Part shown: positions 1-10,706 of the stretch, piece after piece
How the letters are laid out: every line of letters begins with the position of its first letter
Position numbering within the stretch: position 1 is the stretch's first letter
From: Pristionchus mayeri
Lineage: Eukaryota > Nematoda > Chromadorea > Rhabditida > Neodiplogasteridae
Assembly: GCA_036245805.1 (NCBI GenBank)
Contig: BTRK01000005.1
Span: 43,139,216 to 43,203,215 of the forward strand
Direction: 5' to 3'
DNA length: 64,000 nucleotides
The notes under the pieces: generated by a model
The model's database searches: none
Told to the model about the DNA's origin: nothing
What the model saw: the letters and a program-made list of their open reading frames with translations, nothing else
Position numbers and translations under genes: made by a program

Positions 1-89
1 ATAAGCAAAAATGATAAGGGAACTGAATGAAGAGCTAAAAAATTTCGCAAAGTCAAATTAATGCAGCAAGAGTGAAAGTCAGAAGCAAG

Positions 90-430
90 GCAAAGACTTG
101 ATGCACAATTAATCTATTAGGTTCGACTGAGCAGGGACGGACAATCTTCTCATCCACGGTCTTCCAGAACAACAATAAATATTCCAATAAAATTCGAGTG
201 ACAAGCCTATATTTCCGGAATTGCTCAGCTAGCTACGCATTCAACTGGAAGATAAGGTAGAAACGGGGATGTTTAGAAAAAGAGAGGGATTGGTTTTGGA
301 TCGTTACCAGGAGAATCAAAGGACAATTAAATCATCCCAACGCAACCAGATGCGACATGAGACACTAGGCAAAATCAGGCTGCAAAATTAGTCTATCAGA
401 TTTGATCAACTAGTGGTGACTCGATTTTTC
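90..430. repeat. Two copies of recurrent segment S (unassigned, intron or exon 3 of GPI copies)
   Basis: Two degenerate copies (about 90-240 and 360-430) of a segment that recurs about a dozen times here, always as a relative of GGCTGCACTGTTAATCTATC followed by TCTGATCGAGCAGGGTGATT. A second block, TTTCTGGAATCGCTCAGCTA, often lies next to it. Other copies are near 11.80-12.06, 27.59-27.74, 28.57, 29.79-29.95, 30.06, 33.66, 33.80, 37.73-37.85, 39.79-39.94 and 51.12-51.29 kb. On the minus strand it tends to follow the N-terminal GPI-like exon, so it may be a decayed third GPI exon; that is inference. Confidence 0.4.
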
Positions 431-514
431 TCATTCCTCCAATTAAAAATCATCTATTCCAGATAAATGCAAGATAACATATAAATTTACAAAAGACCAT
501 TGTTTGCCTCGTAC

Positions 515-1027
515 CTTGTGAAGGCGATCTTCGTGGGAACGTTCTTCTTCCTCACTTTTTCGATGTCCTTGACCGGCATTAGAATCTCGGGGGAACGACA
601 TTTCCGCAAACGACATTTCTGCAACTGAGCACCTCTGGCTTGGCAGATGGTGTACCAACTTGAGAGTTGTTTCATTGTTACCAGTATGCGCTCCCCTACA
701 TGTGAATATATACATCTTGTTGGCAGGCGATCTTGAGTTTCAACGTATAGGGGGTCATGGAAATCCATAATCCATGAAGGGGTCATGGAAATCCATAATC
801 ATTGATTTGGAGTGAAACTTAAGATCGCCTGGTAACAAGATGTATATATGTAAATGTAGGCTAGGGCATACTGGTAACAACGAAACAACTTACATGTTGC
901 TAATCCTTCTGCCACGCCAGAGGTACTTAGTTGCGGAAACGTCGTTTGTGGAGATGTCGTTCCCCCAGAATCTCAGTCTTGGCGATGAAATTGACAAATA
1001 TAATCTCGTGGTAGAAACCATTTCTGA
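515..1027 (-). pseudogene. GPI C-terminal-region exon split by a MITE
   Basis: Relic of a glucose-6-phosphate isomerase exon. On the minus strand, after a CATTTCAG acceptor, 1027-967 reads NGFYHEIIFVNFIAKTEIL, like the GPI stretch LHHxILLANFLAQTEAL. The reading resumes at 588 as LMPVKDIEKVRKKNVPTKIA and ends at a GTACGAG donor beside 515. The two halves are separated by a 378 bp element (589-966) flanked by an 8 bp duplication, so the exon was continuous and open before the insertion. GPI interconverts glucose-6-phosphate and fructose-6-phosphate in glycolysis. The assignment rests on motif spacing shared with five other copies in the window. The copy is now disrupted and no other exon of it lies in a usable arrangement. 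Confidence 0.7.
589..966. mobile_element. hAT-like foldback MITE with 8 bp target duplication
   Basis: Inverted repeat with arms of about 150 bp. The ends are GGGGGAACGACAT and ATGTCGTTCCCCC. It is flanked by perfect direct repeats AGAATCTC at 581-588 and 967-974, an 8 bp target-site duplication typical of hAT transposition. It has no coding capacity. It sits inside a GPI-like exon, which gives independent proof of its borders. Confidence 0.8.
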
Positions 1028-1680
1028 AATGTGGAATGGTATAAGTATGCATTAATTAAAACACAATAAATTAAAGTATGATACATTACTGAAGACGAGC
1101 GCCTGCAGCGTCGATGTAATTTGTGTTTCACCAATTCGAATAAACGGGTGAACATCTGGGAGTGTGGTGGGTTGTCGACTTCCGGTCTAACAAAAGACAA
1201 TTAGCAAACTAGTAAAAAAGAGATAACAAACCATAGACGAGTGCTTAGAAGGATTTGAGTATTTCTGTTGGAATTTTTTTATCCCATCATATCACAATAA
1301 TTATGAGATCGTCACACTACTATCAATATCTTCCCTGGTTGGGACCTCAATTCTGCGGCACAATCTCTGCATGACTGCTTCTCTCCAATATTCTTTGTCC
1401 CCACTCATTCACTTTAACCAAATTATTCCCACTACTGTCTTCCATAGTAATACACGTTCAAAGAATAAACTACACTTTTTTCGTGGTGAATCTGTCTCTG
1501 CTGGAAGTAGGCAGTGAAGCAATGGAGGAACCTGGAGAAGAGATTAGATCAAAAATCAAGCTACAACATGCAGAGATCAAAGATCAAATTAGACATTCCA
1601 CGCACTCCTTGTCGCAGGGAAGAAATGCGTGCGTCTCCGATCACTGGACATTATCGCAGATAATGCCAAGCATTGCCATA
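1028..1680. other. No recognisable gene
   Basis: AT-rich sequence with short ORFs only. A few stretches resemble introns of the GPI copies, but I see no exon, element end or RNA gene that can be supported. Confidence 0.5.
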
Positions 1681-1689
1681 ATCACCGAG

Positions 1690-1790
1690 ATCTGCATAAT
1701 AGGAGAACGAATATGGTAGTTGGTGTGCTGTGGTGGTGCAAGGTGAGAAACGTAGTTCACGTGCATCGAGTACGCGATTTCCAGCTCTAA
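1690..1790 (-). pseudogene. GPI exon relic (LHVGYDNF region)
   Basis: The minus strand reads MHVNYVSHLAPPQH, and its DNA aligns with the better-ordered GPI relic at about 32.51-32.60 kb. It resembles the GPI segment LHVGYDNFEHLLAGAH. Short and degraded. The identification depends on the 32 kb copy, where the next downstream codons read GILYGNMKGPHTLLPFDR. Confidence 0.4.
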
Positions 1791-2306
1791 TATAATGGAT
1801 ACATGCGTATCTGTGTGGTTAAGCAATTCAATCGGTTAGGTTGTAGATTCATTAATATTATAATGCCAGGCTGAAATGTTAAACAGTAATGGATAGATGC
1901 TTACTTGTCACAAAAATAAATATAATATTAATGTTTAAAAAATTGTCGCATCACTCCCCGTTTTCTCAGTCCACTCCTTATTTTGGTGAAATTTAAATAT
2001 TTAAAATCGATCGTGTTCAATTTCGACCAAACCAAGTCACAGTTTCGCGATTGGAAGAATTAGAATAATTTTTAGACCTTTTTGAGAGCTATTGGTAGCA
2101 TTTTTGAATGTTCTTTTTCACCAAGTGCACTGCCGCACAATTTAAAGGAAACCTACACGCACATCGGGCAAACTCAAGCTTCAGAAAATCATAAAAATAC
2201 TGTACTTTAGAAACATAACAATGATCCTGGCGTGTACAGTAGCAACGGAAACAAATAATTAAAAAAATGGGTTTATGTAAAATTAATAGTAAATATATAT
2301 TCATAC

Positions 2307-2375
2307 CTTCCGAATAAGTTGTCCTCGTCGACGCGCGACGTAATCATTCCCCCGTTAGGACGAAGAGCCAGCTTT
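2307..2375 (-). pseudogene. UBE2G-like exon 2 relic
   Basis: The minus strand reads LALRPNGGMITSRVDEDNLF and ends at CGGAAG followed by a GTATGA donor. It matches the UBC7/UBE2G segment LTLNPPEGIVAGPxNEENFF, a loop-bearing N-terminal part of this E2 family. The frame is open over the segment but substitutions are many, and no neighbouring exon of the same copy is visible. Confidence 0.5.
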
Positions 2376-2638
2376 AGGGAATACAGAAAATCAGCGATTG
2401 ATTTATTTATTTCGTCGGAATTACCACTCATTGAGAGAGTGGTGTTTTATATATAACTGTCATAACACCAATCCTCCGAGTAAATTGTGCAAATTTTCGG
2501 AAATTCCAGTTTAATATACATGTTTTGTCAAGATGGTGAAGGAACGACAATATTGACTGAAAGCCACTCAAAACGTTAATGGTATACTGCCTCGCTAATT
2601 TTCGCAGTAAATATGAGACATTTCAGAAATGAATTATT

Positions 2639-2934
2639 GGGGGTGCTCCGGGGGGCATGCTCAATCACTCTTAGTGACTTAGTGTCCATGTTGTAGATCT
2701 CACTCACCCGATGAGAAATCATTTTGTGTGAATTTCCACAGACACCTCTGTGGTTATTTACATACGCTCAAAGTTCATTGAAATACAAGGTCGTGACTGG
2801 CGCTGTTATGTTTCACTTACTCTACTTAATATTCGTTCTTTCTCGGCTCTCGAACTTCGCTTCAGTGTCCCCCTGCGAGCGCAGAATTTTCGTGGTGGGT
2901 GCCCCTATTCCCCGGAGCACTCCTTTAATGACAA
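2639..2934. mobile_element. TTAA MITE family H, copy 1
   Basis: About 300 bp element ending CCCCGGAGCACTCCT just before TTAA at 2935-2938. The left end GGGGTGCTCCGGGG is its inverted repeat, with the left TTAA decayed. The interior matches copies at 46774-47073 and 56227-56512, including the block GCGCAGAATTTTCGTGGTGG. Non-coding. The TTAA target suggests piggyBac-type mobilisation, by inference only. Confidence 0.75.
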
Positions 2935-2938
2935 TTTT

Positions 2939-3773
2939 AAATGATTTACGATTTGTATTTCTCAGAAACGCAGAGGCACTGATCCAATTAATCCAAGTAA
3001 TTTTCTCGTTAATCTCTATCTCTGGCTCACCTAATCTATGTGTGCTCCATTGCTGATCAATTGGACGTTGATGAGGATCTGTAAGCAGCGTCTCCTTCAA
3101 AGGACCCTGAATGAAGTAAGGAAGTTTGGATAGATTGCGATTTTCAATATTTATATGTTTCTATTGAGATTGACAGTCTAAAAAAAATCTACCAGAATTG
3201 TGGTCGTTGTAATGGTACATCGACGAGGGCCATCCGAGACTACAATAACACAACCAAATCTCATATAAAACGTTGAAAAATAATCGCACAATCGACCGTT
3301 CTATCAGTATCTACCCTATCAATATCGATATAACTTCATTCACGAATCCCGATTTTTTAGTGTTGCACTTTCCATTTAAAATTCGCCGTCACCTGGAGTA
3401 TCAGATGGTTCAATTGAGTAAATTCCAATTTAGGTAATTGATTGGTATGTTATCAAGCCAAAGCGCTCTCATCATCTTCCATGTACTTTTCTACCGTACG
3501 CCCTCACCAGAGGGCACTCCTTTCCCTACAGTGCCGCTAATTTACTCCTACCGTTGGCGAGTAACCACTCCTTTGCAGTATCTCGAAATTGAGGCGCGAT
3601 GGCAATTGATAAATCGATTGATTTGAATCTAAACAAAACCTACCATCAATCAGAGATAAGACGATACCTCATATACCATTGTTGCAACATCAATTCTACA
3701 AGCCAACAGTGACAATTTTCACAATTTTGCACTAAAATAATACAAATGAATAACGCGTGTTTTTAATAACTGC
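2939..3773. other. No recognisable gene
   Basis: Between two TTAA MITEs. Short ORFs only. A tract near 3420-3560 resembles the exon-flanking DNA of GPI copies (CATCTTCCATGTACTTTTCT occurs in similar form near 4425 kb-scale position 4425), but no exon can be read. Confidence 0.45.
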
Positions 3774-3777
3774 TTAA

Positions 3778-4022
3778 AGGAGGAGTGAACTCAAAATTAA
3801 GTTGTTGACGCTATCATATGCACTGCCTAGAGCTCCTCAACGTTAAGAAGCTCCGAAAATTTCACATTGATATCTCCATTCCGAACAGAGTTCTTGCTAG
3901 TTGGCTCAGAGCCAGATCAGGGAAAGCTCAGGGAAGGGGACGAGATAGCACGCGACTTGAAGAGAGTGCGTCCCAAGGTGAAACACATTCCAACCGGGCG
4001 CGCGCTTGCATTTACTCCTCCT
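3778..4022. mobile_element. TTAA MITE family G, copy 1
   Basis: A 245 bp element flanked by TTAA at 3774-3777 and 4023-4026, with terminal inverted repeats AGGAGGAGTGAA and TTTACTCCTCCT. Nearly the same length and sequence as copies at 31354-31597, 50442-50686 and 56517-56761, and as truncated copies in the palindrome arms. No coding capacity. Confidence 0.85.
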
Positions 4023-4071
4023 TTAATCATAATTAATAAAAAAAAATTCATTAACTCTCTCCCCTTGCGAT

Positions 4072-4150
4072 GTGTTTTCTATCGATGTTGTTGACGAAGT
4101 GGACGTTGGAGCCGATGTGGTGGTGGCCCAGTGCTTCAGTCACCATCAAT
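4072..4150 (-). pseudogene. GPI exon relic (VTEAL..VHFVSNIDG)
   Basis: The minus strand reads TEALGHHHIGSNVHFVNNID, a close match to the GPI stretch VTEALKPYxxGxxVHFVSNxDGT near the substrate-binding core. It lies about 300 bp downstream (minus sense) of the GYTGKK exon relic at 4440-4515, the order expected in a GPI gene. The remainder of the exon is not readable. Confidence 0.65.
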
Positions 4151-4439
4151 TATCAATAATATATTTCTTCAAGAGAGTGAACCGAATATTGATCGATATA
4201 GGAATACGAGCAATTATCCGTAACAAATTTAATCATACTTTTAAGCATACTTAAAGGGCATCGGAGATGCCTGTTGCAAAAACCCCCGGTGAGTTGGGGC
4301 CGCTGTTACGTGGTAATAATATGAACGCGCGAGGTCGTCAATTCTCTCTCATCTTTCACATTCAAAAATAATACGAAGCGAAATTATTGTCACGTTATGT
4401 TTCCAACTATACCATATTTTAAACATCTTCCATATCATT

Positions 4440-4515
4440 TTCTACCGTACTCCACTCGATCCTCCGATGTTAACGATTTCTTAGATCTACTTACCAGTGA
4501 GCCCGTCCAGGCGCG
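4440..4515 (-). pseudogene. GPI exon relic (GYTGKKITDVVNIGGS)
   Basis: The minus strand reads LDGLTGK then two stops around EIVNIGGSSGV, matching the GPI segment GYTGKKITDVVNIGIGGS. In-frame stops show it is dead. Further copies are near 26.99, 35.75, 42.72, 48.75 kb (minus) and 57.0 kb (plus). Confidence 0.6.
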
Positions 4516-4699
4516 TGTGGTGAGAAATCATCCTCTGTTACCTCTTCGTAGAAGCGCCAATCCTCCAAGCAATTCATTATCAAAATTTAGACTTTTCTAC
4601 CAAGTAAAATAGAGTTGTATCCTTCCAATACTCACCAGTAATCAATAAACCATTAACTCTTACCTCCTCATCTCACCTCACCTCCTCACCTCTCACCTC

Positions 4700-4775
4700 C
4701 TGTGTCCATCGACATTGGTGGTGAAGTGGACGTGGGAACATCTGGTAGTGACACAGTGCTTCGTTCACGTTCAGA
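4700..4775 (-). pseudogene. Second VHFVSNIDG-type GPI exon relic
   Basis: The minus strand reads CSHVHFTTNVDG in one frame, with the preceding TEAL-like part in another, so it is frameshifted. It is a second copy of the exon at 4072-4150 and shows that at least two GPI copies contribute to the first 5 kb. Confidence 0.45.
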
Positions 4776-5550
4776 GGACACTCATTTTAGGAAATGCGAT
4801 AAAAGGTATTATTGATTTACATAGAAATATGAAAAATTCCCCGAACGATGCTTCAATCATCTCTTGATTCGCAAAAAAATTCTGCCGAAAGTTCGAAAAT
4901 GTTGCCGGATGCAAAAAATAACCTTGAGTTGGAGCCGCTACCATGGGACAATAATATGAACGCACGGTGATGAAATTGCTTGGAGTTTTTTTCCCAAACA
5001 ATACCAGGCGTATCACATTGTTGTCAAATATACCAATGTTGGCGACGTAGGCGATATTTTTCCAGTGTTGGTGAGAGACAATTAGTATCGGATCCGTTTT
5101 TGAACGAAAATGTATCTTCTCGTCATCATACACGTGACAAGCCAGACCTTGAATAGATCAAATATCAATTATTAGAAAATGTATGATACAATATTCTCAG
5201 CAGAGATGATTACTTGTATCTATCAAACTCAATACTCAATTTTCGTTCCAAATCGCAGGAACAATAATATTTATATTATCCTGGTCAAAACTACTCAAGA
5301 ATAATTACCGCCAATGCAGTGAAACTACTATACTTCTGAGAAACTACTGAGATCAAAGACTGATGTAAATAATTAGTTTGAATCTAATGTCTAGCTATTG
5401 CTGTCACTGAGGTGGGGACGTGTCACTCCGCAGCCACAACGCGACCGGTGAATATCGTAGCACGAGGTACTCTCTTTTTCTCAAATTTATGTTACCTCAT
5501 CATTCGGTAATATGGGCGATAATAGGGATTATTTATCGTGACCTTGATAC
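4776..5550. other. No clear gene; possible GPI intron remnants
   Basis: A 120-codon ORF on the minus strand (4771-5133) has no family resemblance I can see. A block near 4921-4965 (GAGTTGGAGCCGCTACCATG) is repeated near 4287 and 26791, always between GPI exon relics, so it is probably duplicated intron. Confidence 0.4.
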
Positions 5551-5774
5551 GAACAATTTCTCACCTGGAGGGATGCTGGAGATCTGCAAAAGGTGTGACC
5601 TAACATTTAAATTTACTTGAGAGCGATAAAGGACATTAACAAACAGTAGAAGTTGGATAAGCAAAACTAGTCAAGAACACTTGAGGAGGAACTATGAAAT
5701 TTCGCAAAAATAACTTAATTCAAAGATAGGTGAAATTCAGCACCCAGGAACTTTTTGGTTCTTGCGGCATCCTT

Positions 5775-5950
5775 GCGAATTCGTGAACAACAGCTGCGTC
5801 TTCTCGTCGGATTTCAGATGCGTGAAAGAAAACATAGATAATACATCAATAATCGAGCATTTGTTCACATTGCCTTCAACGTGTTATCGCCGACACAGAC
5901 AATTTTCACTGTAAACTACAAATGCTGCGTCTACAAAGCACCGGTCAACT
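5775..5950 (-). pseudogene. GPI-like N-terminal exon relic with conserved upstream intron block
   Basis: The minus strand reads HLKSDEKTQLLF near 5775-5832, a copy of the EKTQQQIKDDFAKDENIF exon seen at 33.2, 38.0 and 40.0 kb. That exon resembles GPI N-terminal sequence (KELKIRDLFAQDANRFNKFS). About 60-120 bp upstream is a block (GTTGACCGGTGCTTTG) that precedes the exon in other copies too, so intron sequence was duplicated with it. Confidence 0.45.
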
Positions 5951-6435
5951 TCAAAGCTCGAAATCTCTATTCTTCCGCGTTCTTTTGCAACATAGATCAG
6001 CATTTGATAGTTCGGTAACTCAAAATACCGCCCCGCTTTTAAGAGACCCTCCACGAGAGAACGTAACAGGTCCACGGATGGCTAAAAATTCGATAATTCC
6101 CATACTTTTTTTCTGAAGTGGGGGTCCCGAGTGCTGATCGCCGGCAGCAACGACTAAGGTTTGGGGTAGATTTTTAAAAAGTTTCTGGTACCCTCACTTT
6201 TGGGGTCGAAAAATCGACTTTCTAAAAATCATCGGTAATATAGATTTTCTGGTGTATTTTGACGCGTAGAAAACGAATTTCCATATCAGAACGCGAAAAA
6301 AATGAGAATGAAAGATGTTATGGTCGAAAAACCGAAAATTTCGATTCGAATTGGCACATAAAGTGCCATAACTATGTTTAAAAAATAACATTTTGGGTGA
6401 TTGGTATTTTTGGAATCTGCTAGTGTTAATATGTC

Positions 6436-7220
6436 TAGGCCCCGCAAACCCCGCCCACTTGACTCCGACGCGGTTCCTCCAGAAAGTGTTATCGGAGGAG
6501 CACAATCGTCATTCTCAACCAAATCGCTCGTTCAAAAAAGAATCAGAAAGCTCTCACCGAGGGGAATCCAATGGTTGGTCGACGAACTGTGTCTGACTCC
6601 TCTTAGTAGGTCAGAATACAGGTTTTATAGAGCGAAGTAGCTATCTGCACTACAAAACCTGTATTCTGACCTACTCAGAGGAGTCAGACACAGTTCGTCG
6701 ACCAACCACTGGATTCCCCTCGGTGAGAGCTTTCTGATTCTTTTTTGAACAAGCGATTTGGTTGAGAATGACGCTTGTGCTCCCTCGGCGCGCAAAATTT
6801 CATAAACGAGAGAACGCGCGGTAAAGGAGAGCAAGGGGGCGGAGTCTGGACGTTAATTTGTGCGTCTCTCTCACCCGGCGCGTGCAGAGAGCGCACGCCT
6901 ACGAGATAGAGCGGCTGCTTCGCCCCCCTCGAGTTGCCTCACTGGAGGTGAGGCTCAACCGAGAAGGGGCGAAGCTATGCCCAAAATTTTGGCGATTTGA
7001 CTGGGGAGAGGTCGGAATTGGCCACGCCCCTCTTCCCCCGTCGTGCTTTTATGCCGTGCTCCGTTGACACCTTTTCATGTACTTTATGAGCTCCAGTACG
7101 ATTATGAGATAAGATATCGACAAACGACCAAAAGGATGATCTTATTTGGATCCCAGCGGGCAGTTTGAGACTTGTTAGGGTGGTATAGCCTCATTTCGGC
7201 TATACCCCTTGTGGTCCCTA
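6436..7220. mobile_element. hAT-like insertion in the left arm of element A
   Basis: A 785 bp insertion bounded by perfect 8 bp duplications AATATGTC (6428-6435 and 7221-7228). Ends TAGGCCCCGC and GTGGTCCCTA are roughly inverted. The uninterrupted equivalent is in the right arm of element A near 8030-8085, which confirms the borders. The sequence after the left end (CCGCCCACTT) and a central CTCTCACCCGGCG block are shared with the hAT-like element at 49038-49751. Contains the nested inverted repeat 6491-6788. Confidence 0.8.
6491..6788. repeat. Nested inverted repeat (about 140 bp arms)
   Basis: Near-perfect hairpin with a loop of about 20 bp around 6632-6650. The ends are GGAGCACAA and TTGTGCTCC. 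Both arms translate as FSTKSLVQKRIRKLSPRGI, which explains two ORFs of 67-79 codons facing each other; they are a repeat effect and not genes. Probably a MITE inside a MITE inside element A. Confidence 0.75.
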
Positions 7221-8483
7221 AATATGTCTCTCGTATTTTTTACAGAATTTTAAATGTATAAATTACGACTTTTTACGACTATTACGAATATTACGACTTT
7301 TTTGAGCTTGGATTTGGTCATCTCGAGTAAAATTCCGAGAAATGGAACCTGCGATTTCTCATATTCGGGCCCTACGTTGCCCAAATTGATAGAAAACTTT
7401 ATTTTTTTATCAAAATTAACTCCCACAATCAATTTTAACCATATGGCCACTTGCAGGTAATTTTAATTTGAAATTGTCGAAATTCGAGATTTTCCTCTGA
7501 ATGTACCGAGAATTGGAATTTCCTTCGTCGTTGTATCAGCCTGAAATCTGTTCAATTGTAGTGTGGTGTCACTAGTATGAGTAAGTCTAAATATGTGATG
7601 CATCTGCTATCGAATCTGAGAGCTTATGGATGATTCACTATCACGAAATGTCCCGATTGCGAACAAAATTATCGAATTTTTGGGCGGTTCACAGTTGTAT
7701 GAAGTTTTCGTGCGTTGCAGGTATCAAAATCGGATTCAGCGAGTTGAAATACACTAAAAATAGTCGTTTTTGTGAAATTTTGTAACAAAAGTTAAAATTC
7801 GAATTTTCGAAAATCAACAAAAAATTTATTTTCTGAAAATTCTGAAATTTCAATTACCCGCAAGTGGCCATATGGTTAAAATTGATTGTAGGAGTTCATA
7901 TTGATAAAAAATAAAGGTTTCTATCAATTTGGGCAACGTAGGGCCCGCATGTGAGAAATCGCAGGTTCCATTTCTCGGAATTTTACTCGAGATGACCAAA
8001 TCCAAGCTCAAAAAAGTCGTAATATATACACATTTAAAATTCTGTAAAAAATACAGGAGACATATTAGCACTAGCAGATTCCAAAAATACCAATCACCCA
8101 AAATGTTATTTTTTAAACATAGTTATGGTTTTAAACATAGTTATAGTTATAGTCACTTTATGTGCCAATTCGGATCGAAATTTTCGGTTTTTCGACCGTA
8201 CCATTTTTCATTCTCATTTTTTCGCGTTCTGATATGGAAATTCGGTTTCTACGCGTCAAAATACACCAGAAAATCTATATTACCGATGATTTTTAGAAAG
8301 TCGGTTTTTCGACCCCAAAAGTGAGGGGTACCAGAAACTTTTTCAAAATCGACCCCTAGTCGTTGATGCCGGCGATCAGCACTCGGGACCCCATTTCAGA
8401 AAAAAAGTATGGGAATTATCGAATTTTTAGCCATCCGACGATCCATGTACAGTTGTTACGTTCTCTGGTGGAGGGTCTCTTAA

Positions 8484-9846
8484 GAGACCACCCACCAGAG
8501 AACGTAATAGGTCCACGGATGGCCAAAAATTCGATAATTCCCAAACTTTTTTGTGTAGGTCCCGAGTGCTGATTGACGGCAGCAATAACTAAGGCTGGGG
8601 GTCGATTTTGAAAAAGTTTCAGTACCATCCTACTTTTGGGGTCGAAAAAATGAATTTCTCAAAATCACCATTAATATAGTTTTTCTGGTGTATTTTCACG
8701 CGTAAAAAACGAATTTCGATATAAGAGCGCGAGAAAAGGCGATTTGAAAAAGATATGCTCGAAAAAACTGTTTTTTGGTGATTTTTGTGACGATGTGATT
8801 TTCGGAATCTCCATCGGAAACTACATGTATGATGAAATTTGCAGAATTTTAAAAATGGGCCATATCTTCGAAATTACGTCCAGAAGTTCCCAAACCACTG
8901 TTTTTTCTCGAATATGACGTGACATAACGCCGTTGTTTGAACCCATAGGTGCCTCTAATCGTGTCAAAATATTTTCAAATATCTTATATATGAATTTGCT
9001 TTATGTTTGAATATTCAGGTATTCCAAAAAAATAAAATTTCAAAATCTCAAAATTCGGATTTTTTTTGCTGGTTTTTTTTCGAAAAAATCATAACATTTT
9101 TAATTTGCATACTTATGAGTTCTAGAATCGAAAATCGTTAATTATGGGTCAAATTACACTATATAACGTTTAACTCGCGAAATTTGGCGAGGTCGACTTT
9201 TTCCATGTCACGAGCAGGGCTGAAAAAAATGATTTTTCAAACTTATTCGAATTTTCATTTTTATCTTTTCAGGAATGAAGATAATGTTCGTATGAATCAC
9301 CTTAGAGCATATAGAGATCGGACGAGTTCTCTATTGGCTCAAAAAATGGCGTTACTTTACTTCTTACTGGCGAAAAAACAGTGGTTTGGGAAATTCTGGA
9401 CGTAATTTCGAAGATATGGCCCATTTTTAAAATTCTGCAAATTTCACCATACATGTAGTTTCCGATGGAGATTCAGAAAATCACAATTAAAACACCCCAA
9501 AAAAAATTGGAAAATTTGGAAATCGTCACAAAAATCACAAAAAAAAGATTTTTCGAGCATTTCTTTTTCAAATCGCCTTTTCTCGCGCTCTTATATCGAA
9601 ATTCGTTTTCTACGCGTGAAAATACACCAGAAAAACTATATTCCTGGTGATTTTGAGAAAGTCATTTTTTCGACCCCAAAAGTAGGAGGGTACTGTAACT
9701 TTTTCAAAATCGTCCCCAGCCTTAGTTATTGCAGCCGTCAATCAGCACTCGGGACCTACACTTCAGAAAAAAAGTTTAGGAATTATCGAATTTTTGGCCA
9801 TCCGTGGACCCCTGCACAGTTGTTACGTTTTCTCGTGGAGGGTCTC
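8484..9846. mobile_element. TTAA/GAGACC foldback element B
   Basis: A 1.36 kb foldback. The ends are GAGACCACCCACCAGAGAAC and GTTTTCTCGTGGAGGGTCTC, flanked by TTAA at 8480-8483 (shared with element A) and 9847-9850. The outer 200 bp of its arms is clearly related to element A (GGTCCACGGATGGC, CGAGTGCTGATTGACGGC), so it is a shorter member of the same family. Arms meet near 9165. Non-coding. Confidence 0.85.
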
Positions 9847-9867
9847 TTAAGTAGGCAAATTTCTTAC

Positions 9868-9897
9868 CTGGTACGGGTCTGAGGTGAGAGTCATCAT
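9868..9897 (-). pseudogene. GPI-like first-exon relic (MTLTSDPYQ)
   Basis: The minus strand reads ATG then TLTSDPYQ up to a good GTAAGA donor. It matches the start exon MTLIGNPAFR at 39469-39497 and the start of animal GPI proteins (MxLTxDPxFxKL). It lies just outside element B. Too short to stand alone; support comes from repetition at 29.55, 37.55, 39.48 and 48.89 kb. Confidence 0.4.
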
Positions 9898-9974
9898 AGT
9901 GGAATAAAAATCTGTTCTAAAATACTCTTCCATTCCGTACCGTATCCTTCTTACCTGTCGTATCCCCTCACACG

Positions 9975-10585
9975 CCGGCCAGAATACTCACCACCGACAG
10001 CAGGTTCTTCTCCACCGAATGCTCGGAACACCATATGAGAGTGAGGATGATCGAATGTCTCGCTCTCTCAATTCCCCAAGCTCTCTCCCTGTTTTTGATC
10101 GACGAGAGAGTGATAGGAATGGCCAGGCAACTAGGAATGCCATACTATCAGATAAGGGAAAAATCAGCGCAGCTATTAATTCTTTTCATTCTATAGTTGT
10201 TATTTTGTGAAAAATATAAAACAAAACTATTAAATTTTAATTCGCAAACTGTTAATGAATTAGTTCGGCAGCACCAATTCACCGGATATAAATTTCAATA
10301 CAAATTTATCAGAGGCACTCTGCACATACTCAATTACGGAAACAACGGCTCCTCGTGTCATTACATCTTGGTTATCCCACTCCTCGCTACCTTATCTTCC
10401 TCGCTTCGCTCCTCATCCTATTATCCCATGCACCTGATGCCCTCAGCCGTCCCTCCTCCACCGTACCATCCCACTCGCTATAGCTCTCGTATCCAGTGGG
10501 ATTGTCCCCGGGAGCATGGATGACGGGAATGCACAGTTGACTGCCAGGTGAGATATTAGGATGGAAGAGATCGCATGTGAATACG
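9975..10585 (-). pseudogene. UBE2G2/UBC7-like E2 relic, exons 4 and 5
   Basis: The minus strand 10575-10455 reads FTCDLFHPNISPGSQLCIPV then HAPGDNPTGYESYSE. This is the E2 catalytic segment: the HPN motif, the catalytic-type Cys in LCIP, and the acidic HAPGDDPxGYES insertion that marks UBE2G2/UBC7, the E2 of ER-associated degradation. About 420 bp further on the minus strand, 10045-9975 reads HSVEKNLLSVVSILAG, matching the next family segment SVEKILLSVVSMLAEPN. Exons before and after are absent, and the stretch between is frame-broken. The catalytic exon is still open, which makes it the clearest E2 relic in the window. Confidence 0.75.
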
Positions 10586-10706
10586 GACATAATTATTATG
10601 TCAACTTTAGGATGTTACAGGGTACTGATCCCAGCAAGTTGCGTTCGATTTCAAAAGTCGGGTTGGCTTTACAATAAACGAGACTCCTCGCTCTGGGCGC
10701 TTGCAT

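Larger units (their letters stand above)
6043..8479. mobile_element. TTAA/GAGACC foldback element A
   Basis: A 2.44 kb foldback flanked by TTAA (6039-6042 and 8480-8483). The ends are GAGACCCTCCACGAGAGAAC and GTTCTCTGGTGGAGGGTCTC. Long arms converge near 7.2-7.6 kb. The left arm is interrupted by a separate 785 bp insertion (6436-7220) which the right arm lacks. No transposase is seen; ORFs inside are arm shadows. It shares its right TTAA with element B. TTAA targets are known for piggyBac transposases, so mobilisation by such an enzyme is plausible but unproven. Confidence 0.85.

Noticed and set aside
4286..4310. DLGPLL-like plus-strand match to GPI at 4286 and 26791
   Set aside because: On the opposite strand from the surrounding GPI exons in each copy, so probably a chance resemblance in duplicated intron.
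7929..8324. 131-codon plus ORF
   Set aside because: Lies wholly in the right arm of foldback element A; low-complexity translation, with a matching ORF in the opposite arm.
10019..10210. Plus ORFs such as MLTTDSRxF at 10.0, 15.2 and 21.4 kb
   Set aside because: Antisense of the UBE2G SVEKILLSVVSMLA exon copies.
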